A stretch of DNA of 64,000 nucleotides from CAXBBB01 sp963815505 (GCA_963815505.1 CAWFGU010000027.1:1-64000), one strand, 5' to 3'. Shown: positions 42,893 to 52,920, counted from the stretch's first letter. The notes: generated by a model not told the origin, from the letters alone. Numbers and translations are program-made.

Positions 42893-43588
42893 ATGCGCTC
42901 GCCGCTCTTCCTCGCTCTCCTGATCGCTGTTTCGGGCTGCGCGATAGCCAGGCCGCTGGCGCCGCCCGAAAGCGTCGTCGAGTTCGGAGAGGGCTATGTG
43001 GACGACCGGTTCGACGGGGCCTCGCTTGCGGTCGTGGTGGGCGCGTACGACGTGCAGGACCTGGGAGGCGTCAGGGCGCACCTGGGAGCGTCGAGCGAAG
43101 AGCAGAGCGCCGTCGACTCGGCCTACGTCGCGTTCTTCGCCGGTGCGGTTCCGCTGGCGTTTTCGGAAGCTCACCTCCGCTTGGGAGAAGTCCACGTCAT
43201 CGACCAGCGAGATTCGCGCTCCCTCTCGGCGGGAGGCCACCCGGCGGACGGCGCGCGGCTCTCGTTTTCTGCCTTCGACTCCGGCCCGGATCTCGTCCTG
43301 CTCATCGACACGCTCCACGTGTACCGCGCCCGCTACACCGACACCGTATCGGGCCCCCCCGACGCTAACGGTATTCCATCCTCCAGGATCAGCATGAGGG
43401 AGACGGCGCGCATCGACTCCGACATCGTGTTGTGGGATAACCGGGAGGGCCGGGTAGCAGCGTCGGGGAGGCTGGAGGCCGAGGAAGCGATGGAGATCGT
43501 GCCGTCGCGCAGGCTGTACGCGGGTGCTGTCGCCGAATTTGCCGAGCAGCTGGGTAAGAAGACGCCTGTAGTGCGCGTGGTGCCGTAA
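42893..43588 (+). CDS. Putative lipoprotein of unknown function
   Basis: The 231-residue protein has a lipoprotein signal LFLALLIAVSGCAIA (Cys about 17). The mature part looks beta-rich (GASLAVVVGAYDVQDLGGV; LVLLIDTLHVYRARYTD; IDSDIVLWDNREGRVAASGRLEA). I recognise no family. ATG 42893 is chosen because it starts the signal sequence. It probably lies in the inner leaflet of the outer membrane, facing the periplasm. Confidence 0.72.
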   Translation: MRSPLFLALLIAVSGCAIARPLAPPESVVEFGEGYVDDRFDGASLAVVVGAYDVQDLGGVRAHLGASSEEQSAVDSAYVAFFAGAVPLAFSEAHLRLGEVHVIDQRDSRSLSAGGHPADGARLSFSAFDSGPDLVLLIDTLHVYRARYTDTVSGPPDANGIPSSRISMRETARIDSDIVLWDNREGRVAASGRLEAEEAMEIVPSRRLYAGAVAEFAEQLGKKTPVVRVVP

Positions 43589-43594
43589 GCGGCG

Positions 43595-46252
43595 CTACTG
43601 GCCGTCGCGTGCCCAGATCATCAGCGTGAGCGGCGGCAGGTCGAGCACGTTTTGACCGTCGCCCAACATTGGTCCGTCGAGCGGCGTCGTTCCGGCACGT
43701 TCACCGTCGGCCATCAACTGCCACACTCCCGGAGCAGCGTCGACGGTGAGGCGAGCCGGTGCGTCTGACGTGTTCATCGCGACCATCAGACGTTCGCCGA
43801 TCTGGTAGCCCAGCAAGTGGGGCGCGTCGTCCGGGGCGAACCAGCGGACATAGCTGTCGGGGGGCGTGTCGGCAACGCGCAGGACCGATCCCATGTCGCT
43901 GGTGCGCAGAGCGATCAGGCCTTTCCACCACGCTTCCATCGCGGCGATGTCGTCCGGTCCGTCTTCTCGGCCGATCGTGTCCCATAGGAAGAGGTTGGGC
44001 TTGCGGACGTTGTACGTGTCGCCTCGCCCCTTGAAGTAGATCGGGTTTCCCGTCTCGTAGCGCGTGCTGTATTCGATCTGCGCCGATCCCTTGGAGCGCA
44101 GCACTTCGCTTCCGCCGTGGATGACGACGGGGCCTAGCGAGGTGAACAGCAGTCCTGCGGCAATGCGGTACTCGGCTTCGTCGACGCCTGCCAATCCATT
44201 CCAGTCGCGCGTGGCGAATTGGTCGGCGAGTGTCCAGTTGTCGTGGATGTCGAGGTAGTTGATGCCTCTGCCCGGCTCGCGTTCGTCAGGAAACGCGCCG
44301 ACGATGGCGTCCATTACGCGCTGGCGCTCGCTCGTATTGCCGCCCGAGAATCCACGGTCGGTCGCCTTGTCGTCGGGTTTGCTCGTCGGGCCTTTGAAGG
44401 CGTTGCGGGCGTCGTCCTGGAAAAAGATGATCGGGCTGTCGGTCTTGTACCAGTACCAGTCGGGGTTGGCGACCACGTCGGGGTCGCTCGCCGCGATCCA
44501 CGGCTCGCCGTAGACGATGGCGTCGTCAGGGAGCGCGTCCATCATCAGCGTCAGGCTCTGCTCGTCGATCTGCCCCGCCAGGTCGACCCGAAAGCCGTCG
44601 ATGCCCAGATCGTTGACAAAATGCACGGCCTGATCGACCAGCCAGCGCTGCACCATCGGGCGCTCTTCGGTCTTGACCTCGTTGCCGAACGGGCCGATGT
44701 GCTCACCCTGCTCGTCGGTGCGGTGGTAATAGAGTTTGTCGAACGCGTTGAAAGCGAACGGATCGCTGCGCCCGTCCATGTTCTCACCCGTGTGGTTGGG
44801 CACGATGTCGACGATGACCGAGATGCCCGCGTCGTGGAAGCGCTCGACCATCGCCTTGAACTGCTCGCGCTCGGCGCCCGGCTCGGTCCCCTTCTCGCGG
44901 AAGCGGCTTTCGAGGGCGAAGAAGTGCGTCGTCCGGTAGCCCCACTGATAGTTTTCCTCGGCAATGTCATTTGCGATGGCGAAGCTATCGGCGGCAAACG
45001 CCGATCGCCACAGGCTGTCGGGGTAGTGCAGGTACTCTTGGACGGGCTGCAGGTGGACGACGTTGATGCCTAGTTCGAGCAGGTGGTCGAAACCGATGGC
45101 TTCGCCGCGCTCGTTGCGCAGTCCAGGCGTGGCGACAGCCGTGAATGTGCCTTTGAGCCGGTCGGCGACGGGAAGCTCACGCGTGAAGTCGTCTACGTGA
45201 AGTTGGTACGACACGATCTCACCGGTTGATGGGCGTCCGCCGCGGACGGGAGCGGGCGGTGGGGTGTCGCGCCAGATGCGTGCGCGTCCAAAACCGTCGT
45301 CGCTGACCAGGGCGTAGGGGTCGGTCGCGTGCATTCCGGTCTGCTCGTAGAAGCGGCTGCCCGGTCCGGCAGGGCCGCGCACGCGGAAATCGTAGTAGCT
45401 GCCGCTCAGGTCGCCTCCGAGCGTGGCCTCCCAGACGCCGTCGTCGTCGCGGCGCATCATTGCAATCGTGCCTTCGAGAACCGTAGCGTCGCGCGTCGGA
45501 TAGACGTAGAGCGTCACGTCGGTGGCGCGGGGCGAGAACACGCGGAACGTCGTCTCGGTGTCGGTCGCAATCGCACCTAGCGGCTTGTCGGAGACCAGCG
45601 TACGCCAGATCCGGTCGAAGCGGACCCTAGCGCGCAGGTCCTGGCTAGGCAGGCTCGCGTAGTAAACGAGGTGCGGGTCGAGCGGTTGGGCGGGGCGGAG
45701 CAGCGTTTCGGTCGCATCGACGGGGGCGACGTGGGCAACCTCGACGGGTGTGCCGTCCCACGACTCGATGCGGTACGCCGAGGCTTCGGTGGGGCGCGTG
45801 ACGCCGTCGCCGGTGGGCCAGACGAGCACGTTGCCCTCGGGCGTCATCTGCGCGCGCAGCCGCGGCGACTCGACACCGAACCGGTACACCAGGTTGCCGC
45901 CCTGTTGATTGGACGCATACGACGGCGCGTCGAGCCAGACGCCGTCGCCCGTCCGAAACTTGAACGGAGAGCCTGGAGGCACCGTCCCGCCGTCGCGGTT
46001 GGCGATGCCCAGCCGCCACAGGCCGTCGCTGCCGGGCGCCAGGTCCCACATCGAAGGCGCGGCGCTGTCGTCCCAGCCGCGAAACGCACCCGTTACCCAG
46101 ACGCGCGTCGGGGCGTCGAGGCCGTAGTCGGCGGGGTCGAGAACAAAGATCAGCGAGTCGCCGCGTTCCTCGTAGCCGGACGGCGAGTCGTCTTGCGCGT
46201 GAGCGACGGGTAGAACGGCGAGCGCGAGAACGGCGAGGAGCAGACGGAGCAT
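43595..46252 (-). CDS. Secreted pullulanase-type GH13 alpha-glucan hydrolase
   Basis: This 885-residue protein has a signal peptide (LLLAVLALAVLPVAHAQ). An N-terminal CBM48/E-set-like module (FRVFSPRATDVTLYVYPTRD) precedes the GH13 barrel. Active-site regions are VIVDIVPNHTGEN, GIDGFRVDLAGQID (nucleophile Asp), AIVYGEPWIA (acid/base Glu) and INYLDIHDNWTLADQF (third Asp). YQWGYRTTHFFALESRF is the pullulanase YNWGYDP-like motif in altered form. It probably debranches alpha-1,6 links of glycogen, starch or pullulan outside the cell. It is convergent with the 42893 lipoprotein gene. Confidence 0.88.
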   Translation of the reverse strand: MLRLLLAVLALAVLPVAHAQDDSPSGYEERGDSLIFVLDPADYGLDAPTRVWVTGAFRGWDDSAAPSMWDLAPGSDGLWRLGIANRDGGTVPPGSPFKFRTGDGVWLDAPSYASNQQGGNLVYRFGVESPRLRAQMTPEGNVLVWPTGDGVTRPTEASAYRIESWDGTPVEVAHVAPVDATETLLRPAQPLDPHLVYYASLPSQDLRARVRFDRIWRTLVSDKPLGAIATDTETTFRVFSPRATDVTLYVYPTRDATVLEGTIAMMRRDDDGVWEATLGGDLSGSYYDFRVRGPAGPGSRFYEQTGMHATDPYALVSDDGFGRARIWRDTPPPAPVRGGRPSTGEIVSYQLHVDDFTRELPVADRLKGTFTAVATPGLRNERGEAIGFDHLLELGINVVHLQPVQEYLHYPDSLWRSAFAADSFAIANDIAEENYQWGYRTTHFFALESRFREKGTEPGAEREQFKAMVERFHDAGISVIVDIVPNHTGENMDGRSDPFAFNAFDKLYYHRTDEQGEHIGPFGNEVKTEERPMVQRWLVDQAVHFVNDLGIDGFRVDLAGQIDEQSLTLMMDALPDDAIVYGEPWIAASDPDVVANPDWYWYKTDSPIIFFQDDARNAFKGPTSKPDDKATDRGFSGGNTSERQRVMDAIVGAFPDEREPGRGINYLDIHDNWTLADQFATRDWNGLAGVDEAEYRIAAGLLFTSLGPVVIHGGSEVLRSKGSAQIEYSTRYETGNPIYFKGRGDTYNVRKPNLFLWDTIGREDGPDDIAAMEAWWKGLIALRTSDMGSVLRVADTPPDSYVRWFAPDDAPHLLGYQIGERLMVAMNTSDAPARLTVDAAPGVWQLMADGERAGTTPLDGPMLGDGQNVLDLPPLTLMIWARDGQ

Positions 46253-46317
46253 CGAAGGGGCAAATCGTGAACGAAACGATCATCCATACGCCTATCTCGC
46301 GCCGGGGTGTCGACGCA

Positions 46318-47106
46318 CTACCGATTCAGTTGCCACTGGTAGCCAATTGCGCCATAGTAGGTGCGTTGCCTATATCCGACAGGCTGTTTGCCGAATAGCG
46401 CTACGCTCGCCCCCGCCGATAGAACGAGGCCCCACGACGGTCCCACCGGAACGAACGAGCTCAGTTGCGGCTCCAGCAGGAGGATGCGAGCGTCGCCGTT
46501 GTCCAAGCGAGGCGTGTCGGTGTCGACGCCGTGGAAGTGCTCGCTGCTCAGGCGCAGAGAGAGCGTCTGCCGAAAGCGATCGGCATAATCGTAGCTCAGG
46601 TTCACGAGTGCAAACCGGGTATGGGAGTGGGCGGTGTAGGTGGCGTTAATGAGAGGGCGAGCGACGATCACAGGTATAATCCATGAGTTTCCAACCACCT
46701 CCACTCCGTTGCTCAGCTGAGCGTTGCCGCTGTGCCTGCCCATCTCGATTCCGGCGAACACGTCAGCGGCCCAAGGACCGGGAATCAGGTCGTAGGCTCC
46801 CACGCCGACTCCGACGCGGTAGTGCGCGTAGTCGGGCTTCCGCTCAGGCACTACAGATCCGTTCGCTGTAACCATCAGCGCGACGTGATACGGAAGCGCA
46901 ATTGCCATGTGCCCCTGGCCTTCGAGCGCAACGGTAAACGGCTCTGGAGCGTCGTGAAACCCGATGCGCGGCGTCACCAAGCCTGCCGCCGACGCATCGC
47001 CCGGCTGGTGCAGGATTGGTACTGGCTTGGGCCCCGGAGAGTAGCGGACGGCCGGAGCGGAGCATGCCGTAAGCGTAAGCAAGAGAGCAAGAGCGAGCGT
47101 GCGCAT
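46318..47106 (-). CDS. Putative outer-membrane-associated lipoprotein
   Basis: The 262-residue protein has a lipoprotein signal (LALALLLTLTACSAP). It shows alternating beta strands ending in an aromatic residue (RQRTYYGAIGYQWQLNR at the C-terminus), suggesting a small beta-barrel-like surface protein. I recognise no family. ATG 47106 starts the signal sequence. It lies between argH and the pullulanase gene on the same strand. Confidence 0.65.
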   Translation of the reverse strand: MRTLALALLLTLTACSAPAVRYSPGPKPVPILHQPGDASAAGLVTPRIGFHDAPEPFTVALEGQGHMAIALPYHVALMVTANGSVVPERKPDYAHYRVGVGVGAYDLIPGPWAADVFAGIEMGRHSGNAQLSNGVEVVGNSWIIPVIVARPLINATYTAHSHTRFALVNLSYDYADRFRQTLSLRLSSEHFHGVDTDTPRLDNGDARILLLEPQLSSFVPVGPSWGLVLSAGASVALFGKQPVGYRQRTYYGAIGYQWQLNR

Positions 47107-47136
47107 GGATTCTAGTGCCAATGAAGGGGCAACAAC

Positions 47137-48451
47137 CTACGACGCTAGCCAGCCCGATTCGTGCTCGGCGACGAGATCCACCACGTGGCTCGGGTTCAGG
47201 CGGCCCAGGGTCCCGTCCGCGGTGTACGCGGCGCGGATGGACGTGGCATCAGGAACGGGAAGGTCGGCAGCCTCGGTCGCGGCGCGTCGGTAGGCGTCGC
47301 GGAAGGGGACGCCCTGCTGGACCAGTTCGAGCGCGCGATCGGTCGCGAACAGTTCGGGCGAGAGAGCGTCGGCGCAGGCGTCTGCGTCAAATGCCATGTC
47401 GGGAATAAGGGCGTTGCCGGCTGACAGCACGTCCTCGGTGACAGCGACCCCACGCATCAGCGCTTCCTTGGTCAGCTGCAGGTCGCGGTGGTAGCCGCCG
47501 GGCAGGTTGGCAGGCAGCGTCATCAGCACGTGCGCTTCGGCGAGGACCCGGTGGTAATACGCGCGCATCAGCTCGAGTACGTCGGGGTTGCGCTTCTGCG
47601 GCATGATCGACGAGCCGGTCGTAAAGCGGGTGGGCAGGCGGACAAATGCGAACTCGGACGTGGCGAACAGGACGAGATCGCTCGCCAGCCGGTTCATCGT
47701 CGCGCAGACCTGGACGCAGGCGTGAGCAGCGTGCAGTTCGAGTTTGCCGCGCGACAGCTGGACCGTCGGCGCGTGCAGCTGGACCGAGCCAAACCCCATT
47801 CGATCGGCGTTGGCGCGGATCGGCAGGTCGAGGCGAGGGACGCCATAGCCCGCTGCACTCCCCAGCGGCGAGGTGTCGATCTGGCGGTGGGCGTCGCGCA
47901 GGGCGTCGAGGTCGGAGGCGGCGAGCTCGGCGTAGCCCATCGCCCAAAGACCGACGCTCGTTGGCATGGCGCGCTGACCGTGGGTGTAGCCGGGCATGAC
48001 GAGGTCGGCGTGGCGAGTGGCGAAATCGGCCAGGGCACGCGTCAGAGTAGCCGTCTGCGTGCCGAGCGCCACCATCCGGTCTTTGAGCCACAGGCGCAGC
48101 GCCGTCAGCACCTGATCGTTGCGGCTGCGCCCGGTGTGGATGCGCTTGCCGGTATCGCCCAGATCGGCGACCAGAAAGCGTTCGATGACCGTGTGGCAGT
48201 CCTCATCGTCGGGCGTAATCTTCAGTTCGTCTCTCGCGATGGCAACGTCGAGACGGTCCAATGCGGCCTGAACGCGTGTCCATTCGTCGGGCGAGAACAC
48301 GCCGATCTCGGCCAGCCCGTGGGCGTGCGCGCGCGTGCCGACGGGCGTCGTAGGGCAGCAGGGCGCGGTCCCACAGGTAGTCGTCGCCGACGGTGAACCG
48401 GATCACCCAGTCGTCTACGGGTTGTCCCTTGCTCCAGATGTGGTCAGCCAT
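47137..48451 (-). CDS. argH: Argininosuccinate lyase (frameshifted as read)
   Basis: This enzyme is the last step of arginine synthesis, splitting argininosuccinate to arginine and fumarate. It is about 437 residues when joined. The N-terminus MADHIWSKGQPVDDWVIRFTVGDDYLWDRALLPYD changes frame near 48343 by one extra base to GTRAHAHGLAEIGVFSPDEW. Conserved motifs are DLGDTGKRIHTGRSRNDQV, GYTHGQRAMPTSVG and the signature TTGSSIMPQKRNPD. It is the last gene of the arginine operon, separated from argE by the 136-bp mini-element B. Confidence 0.93.
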
Positions 48452-48478
48452 GTTATAGTGCGTCTTATAGCGAAGATC

Positions 48479-48614
48479 GTAGGGGCGACCCGCGGGTCGC
48501 CCTGCGGATGGTCGGTGTGTTGGTTCAGCGCGCGCCTGGTGCGGCTGCGTTCGGGGTGCGACGGCCGGGCGGGGCGATGTCGTTTGGGAAGGGCGACCCG
48601 CGGGTCGCCCCTAC
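48479..48614. repeat. Paired-palindrome mini-element B (136 bp)
   Basis: It has the same design as 27476-27616: GTAGGGGCGACCCGCGGGTC at the left end and its inverted counterpart at the right, about 90 bp unrelated between. The right end supplies the TAG stop of argE (48611-48613), preceded by CCG exactly as at element A. It lies inside the arginine operon. Confidence 0.78.
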
Positions 48615-49799
48615 GGAGTTCGGAAATATTCGCGGGCGATGGCGGCATAGGCGCTGGCGGCATCGTCCACGTCGGACAGGCGGACGCGCTCGTGGGGGGT
48701 GTGGCTCAGTTCGCTGCGGCTGGGACCGATCTTGACAGCAGGCACGTCGCGCAGAAACAGCCAGTCGCTCATCGTCGGCGAGCCGAATGGGACCGACGCG
48801 GGCAACGCCGACGCACATGCTCGCGCGATGCGGCTCTCGGCGTCGGTGGCGACGGGCACCAGGCGCTTGGAGTGAACGTGAATGCCCGACTCGGTTGCCG
48901 CGTCGATGACGGCGATCAACGCGTCGTGCGTGCTAGCCGGGCGTCGTGCGGATGTCGAGCGTGACGGTGCAGGCGTCGGGGACGACGTTGCTCGCGCCGC
49001 CTCCTGCGATGATGGTCGGCGTGAGCGTCGTCGGGCCCAGTAGCGGGTCGTCGGGAAAGCGCAACTCGGCAAGGACGTGCAGGTCGCGCGCGGCGCGCAG
49101 GATGGCGTTGTCGCCCAGGTGGGAGCGGGCGGCGTGGGCGGTCGTGCCGCCTGACTCCAGGTGGAGGATGAGTAGGCCTTTCTGAGCGAGGCACGGTTGC
49201 ATCTCGGTCGGCTCGCCGACGAGCGCGGCGCTGACTCGGGGAAGGTGCGCGCGCAGCGTTTCGAGTCCGTTGTAGCCCGCGCCGGTCTCCTCGCACGCCG
49301 TCAGGACGACGACCAGCGTGCCTCCCGGCGGATCGTACCCCGCATCGTGGAGGTCGAGCAGGGCCGTCAGCATCGCCGCTCCGCAGCCCTTGGCGTCGGT
49401 CGTGCCGCGTCCCCACAACTCGCCGTCCGCCTCGCGTCCATCCCACGCGCCATGCGGATGGTCGGACGACGGAGGCACCACGTCGAGGTGCGACGCCATG
49501 AGCAGCAGGTCGTCGCCGCTGCCGATCCAGGCGACTACGTTGTCGTCGAGCCGCCCGACCTGGACACCGCGCGCCCGCAGCCAGTCCATCAGCAGGTCGG
49601 CCAGCGGGCCCTCCTCGCGCGAGAGCGTCGGAACGACTGTCATCCGCCGCAGCAAGTCGGCTGCCGTCATCGGCGCATTCGGCCACGCGTCGAGAGCGCC
49701 CGGCTGCGTCGGCGCGATCGTTAGGCCGGAGGCCGAGACGGGAAGCGGCGCGTCGGCTGTGCGGGGCCGGGGCTTGATCAGGTCGGTGAGATCGGGCAT
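48611..49799 (-). CDS. argE: M20 deacylase, ArgE-like (frameshifted as read)
   Basis: This zinc amidohydrolase probably removes the acyl group from acyl-citrulline (or acyl-ornithine). It is about 396 residues when joined. Motifs are LLLMASHLDVVPPSSDHPHG, ELWGRGTTDAKGCGAAMLTAL, VVLTACEETGAGYNGLE and ALVGEPTEMQPCLAQKGLL. The dimerisation insert (HAARSHLGDNAILRAARDLHVLAEL) is present. One extra base near 48938 (DIRTTP, then ASTHDALIAVIDAATESG) shifts the C-terminus. In Bacteroidota with ArgF'-type carbamoyltransferases, ArgE-like enzymes act on acylcitrulline. The stop codon belongs to mini-element B. Confidence 0.86.
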
Positions 49800-49803
49800 C
49801 GTG

Positions 49804-50595
49804 CTAGGCCGAAAGGCGCGTTCCGGCGTCGAAACGGCCCAGGTCGCCGGGCGTGCAGATGGTGACGCTGGCTACGCCCGACTGCAGTGCGGCGAAGCCT
49901 ACGTCGCCTTTGACGCGCATGCCGTCCGTGATCCAGCCCGCCGCCACGCCTGCGCGGAAGGCCGCTCCGTTGAGGATCGGTACCCGCGAGGCCGGGTCGT
50001 CGGCCTTGGCTCGGATGCCGCCCGCTTCGGTGACGAGCAGCAGGCGGTCGGCTTGGAGAGCGCGAGCCAGTTCTCCGGCGACGGTGTCGGCGTTGACGTT
50101 GAGCAGTTGACCTTGCGCATTGGCGCACAGGCTCGACACGACCGGCACGTACGATCCCGCGAGCAGTTTCAACAGGTTCACATCGACGGACTCGAGGTCG
50201 CCGACGTGCCCAAAGTCGACGGTTTCCCCGTCCATCTCGACCGGCGGCCTGCGCGTCGCGACGACCGTTTTGCCGCTCAGCGCCGCCATACCGACCGCCG
50301 CCACTCCCGCTCCGACAGCCGATGCGGTGACAGCCGCGTTGACCTCACCCGCCATCACGTGCGTGGCGATCTGCAAATCGATGTCGCCCGTTACCCGCCG
50401 TCCGGCGACGATTGTCGGTTCGTGCCCCAGCAGCCGGGCGTGCGCCGTCATCTGCGGCCCGGCGCCGTGGACGACTACGACGGCGTGAGACCGGCTCAGA
50501 TCCGCCACGCCGCGCCACAGATCGGCGAGCGCTTGGGGCTTCTGGGCGAGCGCGCCGCCAATTTTTACGACGGAGAAGGGGCGGGCAGTGGGCAT
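49804..50595 (-). CDS. argB: Acetylglutamate kinase (acylglutamate kinase)
   Basis: The 264-residue amino-acid kinase phosphorylates N-acylglutamate. Motifs are FSVVKIGGALAQ, AVVVVHGAGPQMTAHARLLG, LLNVNADTVAGELARALQADRLLLVTEAGGI and GWITDGMRVKGDVGFAALQSGV. The start MPTARPFSVVKIGG (50595) is chosen. The next gene, argE, starts 4 bp further on. Confidence 0.93.
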   Translation of the reverse strand: MPTARPFSVVKIGGALAQKPQALADLWRGVADLSRSHAVVVVHGAGPQMTAHARLLGHEPTIVAGRRVTGDIDLQIATHVMAGEVNAAVTASAVGAGVAAVGMAALSGKTVVATRRPPVEMDGETVDFGHVGDLESVDVNLLKLLAGSYVPVVSSLCANAQGQLLNVNADTVAGELARALQADRLLLVTEAGGIRAKADDPASRVPILNGAAFRAGVAAGWITDGMRVKGDVGFAALQSGVASVTICTPGDLGRFDAGTRLSA

Positions 50596-50674
50596 GGGCG
50601 GGAAGAAAGGAAATCCGAAATAAACGAAGAGCGCGAGGAGCGAAAAGGCGATGTTCTCGCACCGATCACCGGCT

Positions 50675-51685
50675 TTAGAGCAGGCGCCACATCCACTCGA
50701 GGATCGCTTTCTGAGCGTGTAACCGGTTCTCGGCTTGGTCGAGGTGGATCGCATGGGAACCGTCGAGCACGTCGCCGTCGACCACGACGCCGCGGCGGAC
50801 GGGGAGGCAGTGCATGAACGCCGCGTCGCTGGTCCGCGCCATGCGCTCAGTTGTCACGCGCCAGTCAACATGTTTGGCGCGGAGAGCCGCTTCGGCTTCG
50901 GGGTCGGTGTAGACGAGCGGCGCGCTCCACGCTTTGGCGTAGACGACATCGGCGCCGTCGAGCGCGTCCGCTGACTCGTGGGTCACGTCGAACGCAGCGC
51001 CGTTGGCCTCAGCGAGCGCGCGCGCCTGGTCGACGACGCCAGGCGCGAGGTCGAAGCCGGGCGGATGGGCCAGCGTGACGTCGTAGCCCAGCCGCGCCGC
51101 CGTCAGCAAGGTTGAGTGCGGGACGGCCTGGGGCAGCGCGCGCGGGTGCGGCGCCCACGTCAGCACGAAGCGCTTGCCTCGCGCGTCGGCGTGGCGCTGG
51201 CGCAGCGTCGTCGCGTCGGCCAACGCCTGGCACGGGTGCAGCAGGGCGGACTCGAGGTTGACGACGGGAACGCTCGCGTGGCTCGCAAAGGTGCGCACCA
51301 AACGGTCGCTACGGTCCTCTTCGATGTCCGTCTTCGAAGCGAACAGCCGCACGCCCAGTGCATCGTAGTAGCGCGACAGCACGCCGACAGCCTCCTTGAT
51401 GTGCTCGGCTCGGTCGCCGTTCATCGGCTCGTCGTCCCACGCAAACCCCCAGACGCCGCCACCGCCGATGTCGAGCGTCGTCGCGTGCGCCCCCAGTTGC
51501 ACCGCTGCCAGCTCCATCGACGTGCGCGTCCGAAGGCTGGAGTTGAAATACAGCATCCCCAGGCTCTTGCCCTTGGCAGCATCCGACCAGCCGGGGTGCG
51601 CCGCGTGATGCAGCGCGCGGTCTAGGCACGCGTCCCACGCAGTCAAGTCGGACCAGTCGAGGACGTGGCGGAGGTTGTCGGGCAT
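50675..51685 (-). CDS. argF': N-acetyl/succinyl-ornithine carbamoyltransferase (ArgF')
   Basis: The 336-residue transcarbamylase has LYFNSSLRTRTSMELAAVQLG (carbamoyl-phosphate site STRT variant), LESALLHPCQALADA (HPxQ), VLTWAPHPRALPQAVP and AAFMHCLPVRRGVVVDGDVL (HCLP followed by VRR), plus AENRLHAQKAIL. The VRR after HCLP and the WAPHPRPLP-like segment mark the acyl-ornithine group, not classical OTCase. In the loop NGDRAEHIKEA the residue that separates acetyl (Glu) from succinyl (Pro) enzymes is Ala. Substrate is therefore open, with succinyl somewhat favoured. Confidence 0.9.
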   Translation of the reverse strand: MPDNLRHVLDWSDLTAWDACLDRALHHAAHPGWSDAAKGKSLGMLYFNSSLRTRTSMELAAVQLGAHATTLDIGGGGVWGFAWDDEPMNGDRAEHIKEAVGVLSRYYDALGVRLFASKTDIEEDRSDRLVRTFASHASVPVVNLESALLHPCQALADATTLRQRHADARGKRFVLTWAPHPRALPQAVPHSTLLTAARLGYDVTLAHPPGFDLAPGVVDQARALAEANGAAFDVTHESADALDGADVVYAKAWSAPLVYTDPEAEAALRAKHVDWRVTTERMARTSDAAFMHCLPVRRGVVVDGDVLDGSHAIHLDQAENRLHAQKAILEWMWRLL

Positions 51686-51729
51686 GTAGAACAGGGTATA
51701 GGGGCAGATCGCCGAGCCACCCAAAGCGA

Positions 51730-52920
51730 TCAGGCGTCGGGGTACGCGTCTGCAAATGCCAGCGGGAAGCGTTCGGCAAACGCGTCGAGCGCCCAATCGG
51801 GCGTGATGAGCGGAGGCATGACGCGGAGCGTGTTGGCGTCGCCCGAGCCACCGGTCAAGACGCCGCGAGTGCGCAGCGCCGCCACGACGGGAGCCGCCGG
51901 TCGTCCCAGGTCGATGCCGAGTAGGGCGCCACCGCCGCGCACTTCGCGGGCCACTCCGCTGACGGCTTGGGTGATCCGGTGTTGGATGACGCACGAGCGC
52001 TCCATCAGGTTATCGCGCTCGATCGTGTCGAGGACCGCCGCCATCGCCGCCATCGCCAGCATCCCGCCGCCGAACGTCGTACCCTGATCGCCGGACTGGA
52101 CGCCCTGGGCAATGTCGTCTGAGACGAGGACTGCGCCGATGGGCACGCCGCCACCCAGGCTCTTGGCGAGCGTGATTAGGTCGGGTTCGACTCCGATATT
52201 CTGGCTAATCGAGAACCGCCCGAGCCTACCGACGCCGGTCTGGACTTCGTCGAAGATCAGCAGCGCGCCGACCGCGTCGCAGGCTTCGCGCAGGCCGTGG
52301 AAGTAGGCGTTCGGCGCGGTCATCATGCCCGCCATGCTCTGAATCGGCTCGATTATGACGGCGGCGACAGTCTCGTCGAGTGTGGCACGTGCGGCTTCGA
52401 GGTCGCCGAAGGGAACGAACGTCGTTTTGTCCAGGGCTGAGAGGTAGGGCGCACGATACTTCTCGGCGTGGGTGGCGGCCAGGCTGCCCATCGTCCGCCC
52501 GTGGAAGCCGGCCTCCATCGCGACGATTCGCGGACGCTTGGTGTGCGAGCGAGCGAGTTTGAGGGCCGTTTCGTTGGCCTCGGTCCCGCTGTTGCAGAAA
52601 AACGAGCGCGTCATCCCTTCGGGCGCCATCCGGCCCAGCCGCTCGGCAGCGCGGGCGCGGACGGGCGAGTAGGCGACGTTGGAGTAGAACAGCAGTTCGT
52701 TCGCTTGCTGGGTAATCGCCTGGGTGATCGCGGGGTGGCAGTGGCCCAGAATGGTGACGCAGTGGCCGCCGTAGAAGTCCAGGTACTCGTTGTCGTCGGT
52801 GTCCCAGATGCGGATGCCCTCGCCGCGCGCAAATGCCATCGGCAGCTTACTGTACGTCGGAATGGTCCACTCGTCTTCGAGCGCGAGCAGGTCGGACGTG
52901 GCGAAATCGGTAGCGGTCAT
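51730..52920 (-). CDS. argD: Acetylornithine aminotransferase
   Basis: The 396-residue class III PLP enzyme forms N-acylornithine from the semialdehyde. Motifs are YLDFYGGHCVTILGHCHPAIT, SFFCNSGTEANETALKLAR, LLIFDEVQTGVGRLG and LITLAKSLGGGVPIGAVLVSD (PLP Lys). It starts 1 nt after the argC stop, so translation is probably coupled. It is complete. Confidence 0.94.
   Translation of the reverse strand: MTATDFATSDLLALEDEWTIPTYSKLPMAFARGEGIRIWDTDDNEYLDFYGGHCVTILGHCHPAITQAITQQANELLFYSNVAYSPVRARAAERLGRMAPEGMTRSFFCNSGTEANETALKLARSHTKRPRIVAMEAGFHGRTMGSLAATHAEKYRAPYLSALDKTTFVPFGDLEAARATLDETVAAVIIEPIQSMAGMMTAPNAYFHGLREACDAVGALLIFDEVQTGVGRLGRFSISQNIGVEPDLITLAKSLGGGVPIGAVLVSDDIAQGVQSGDQGTTFGGGMLAMAAMAAVLDTIERDNLMERSCVIQHRITQAVSGVAREVRGGGALLGIDLGRPAAPVVAALRTRGVLTGGSGDANTLRVMPPLITPDWALDAFAERFPLAFADAYPDA

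Noticed and set aside
44219..45073. Long open frames opposite the pullulanase, acnA and recA genes
   Set aside because: They are antisense shadows of GC-rich coding regions: they mirror the real gene's codon pattern, have no family motifs and no promoter context.
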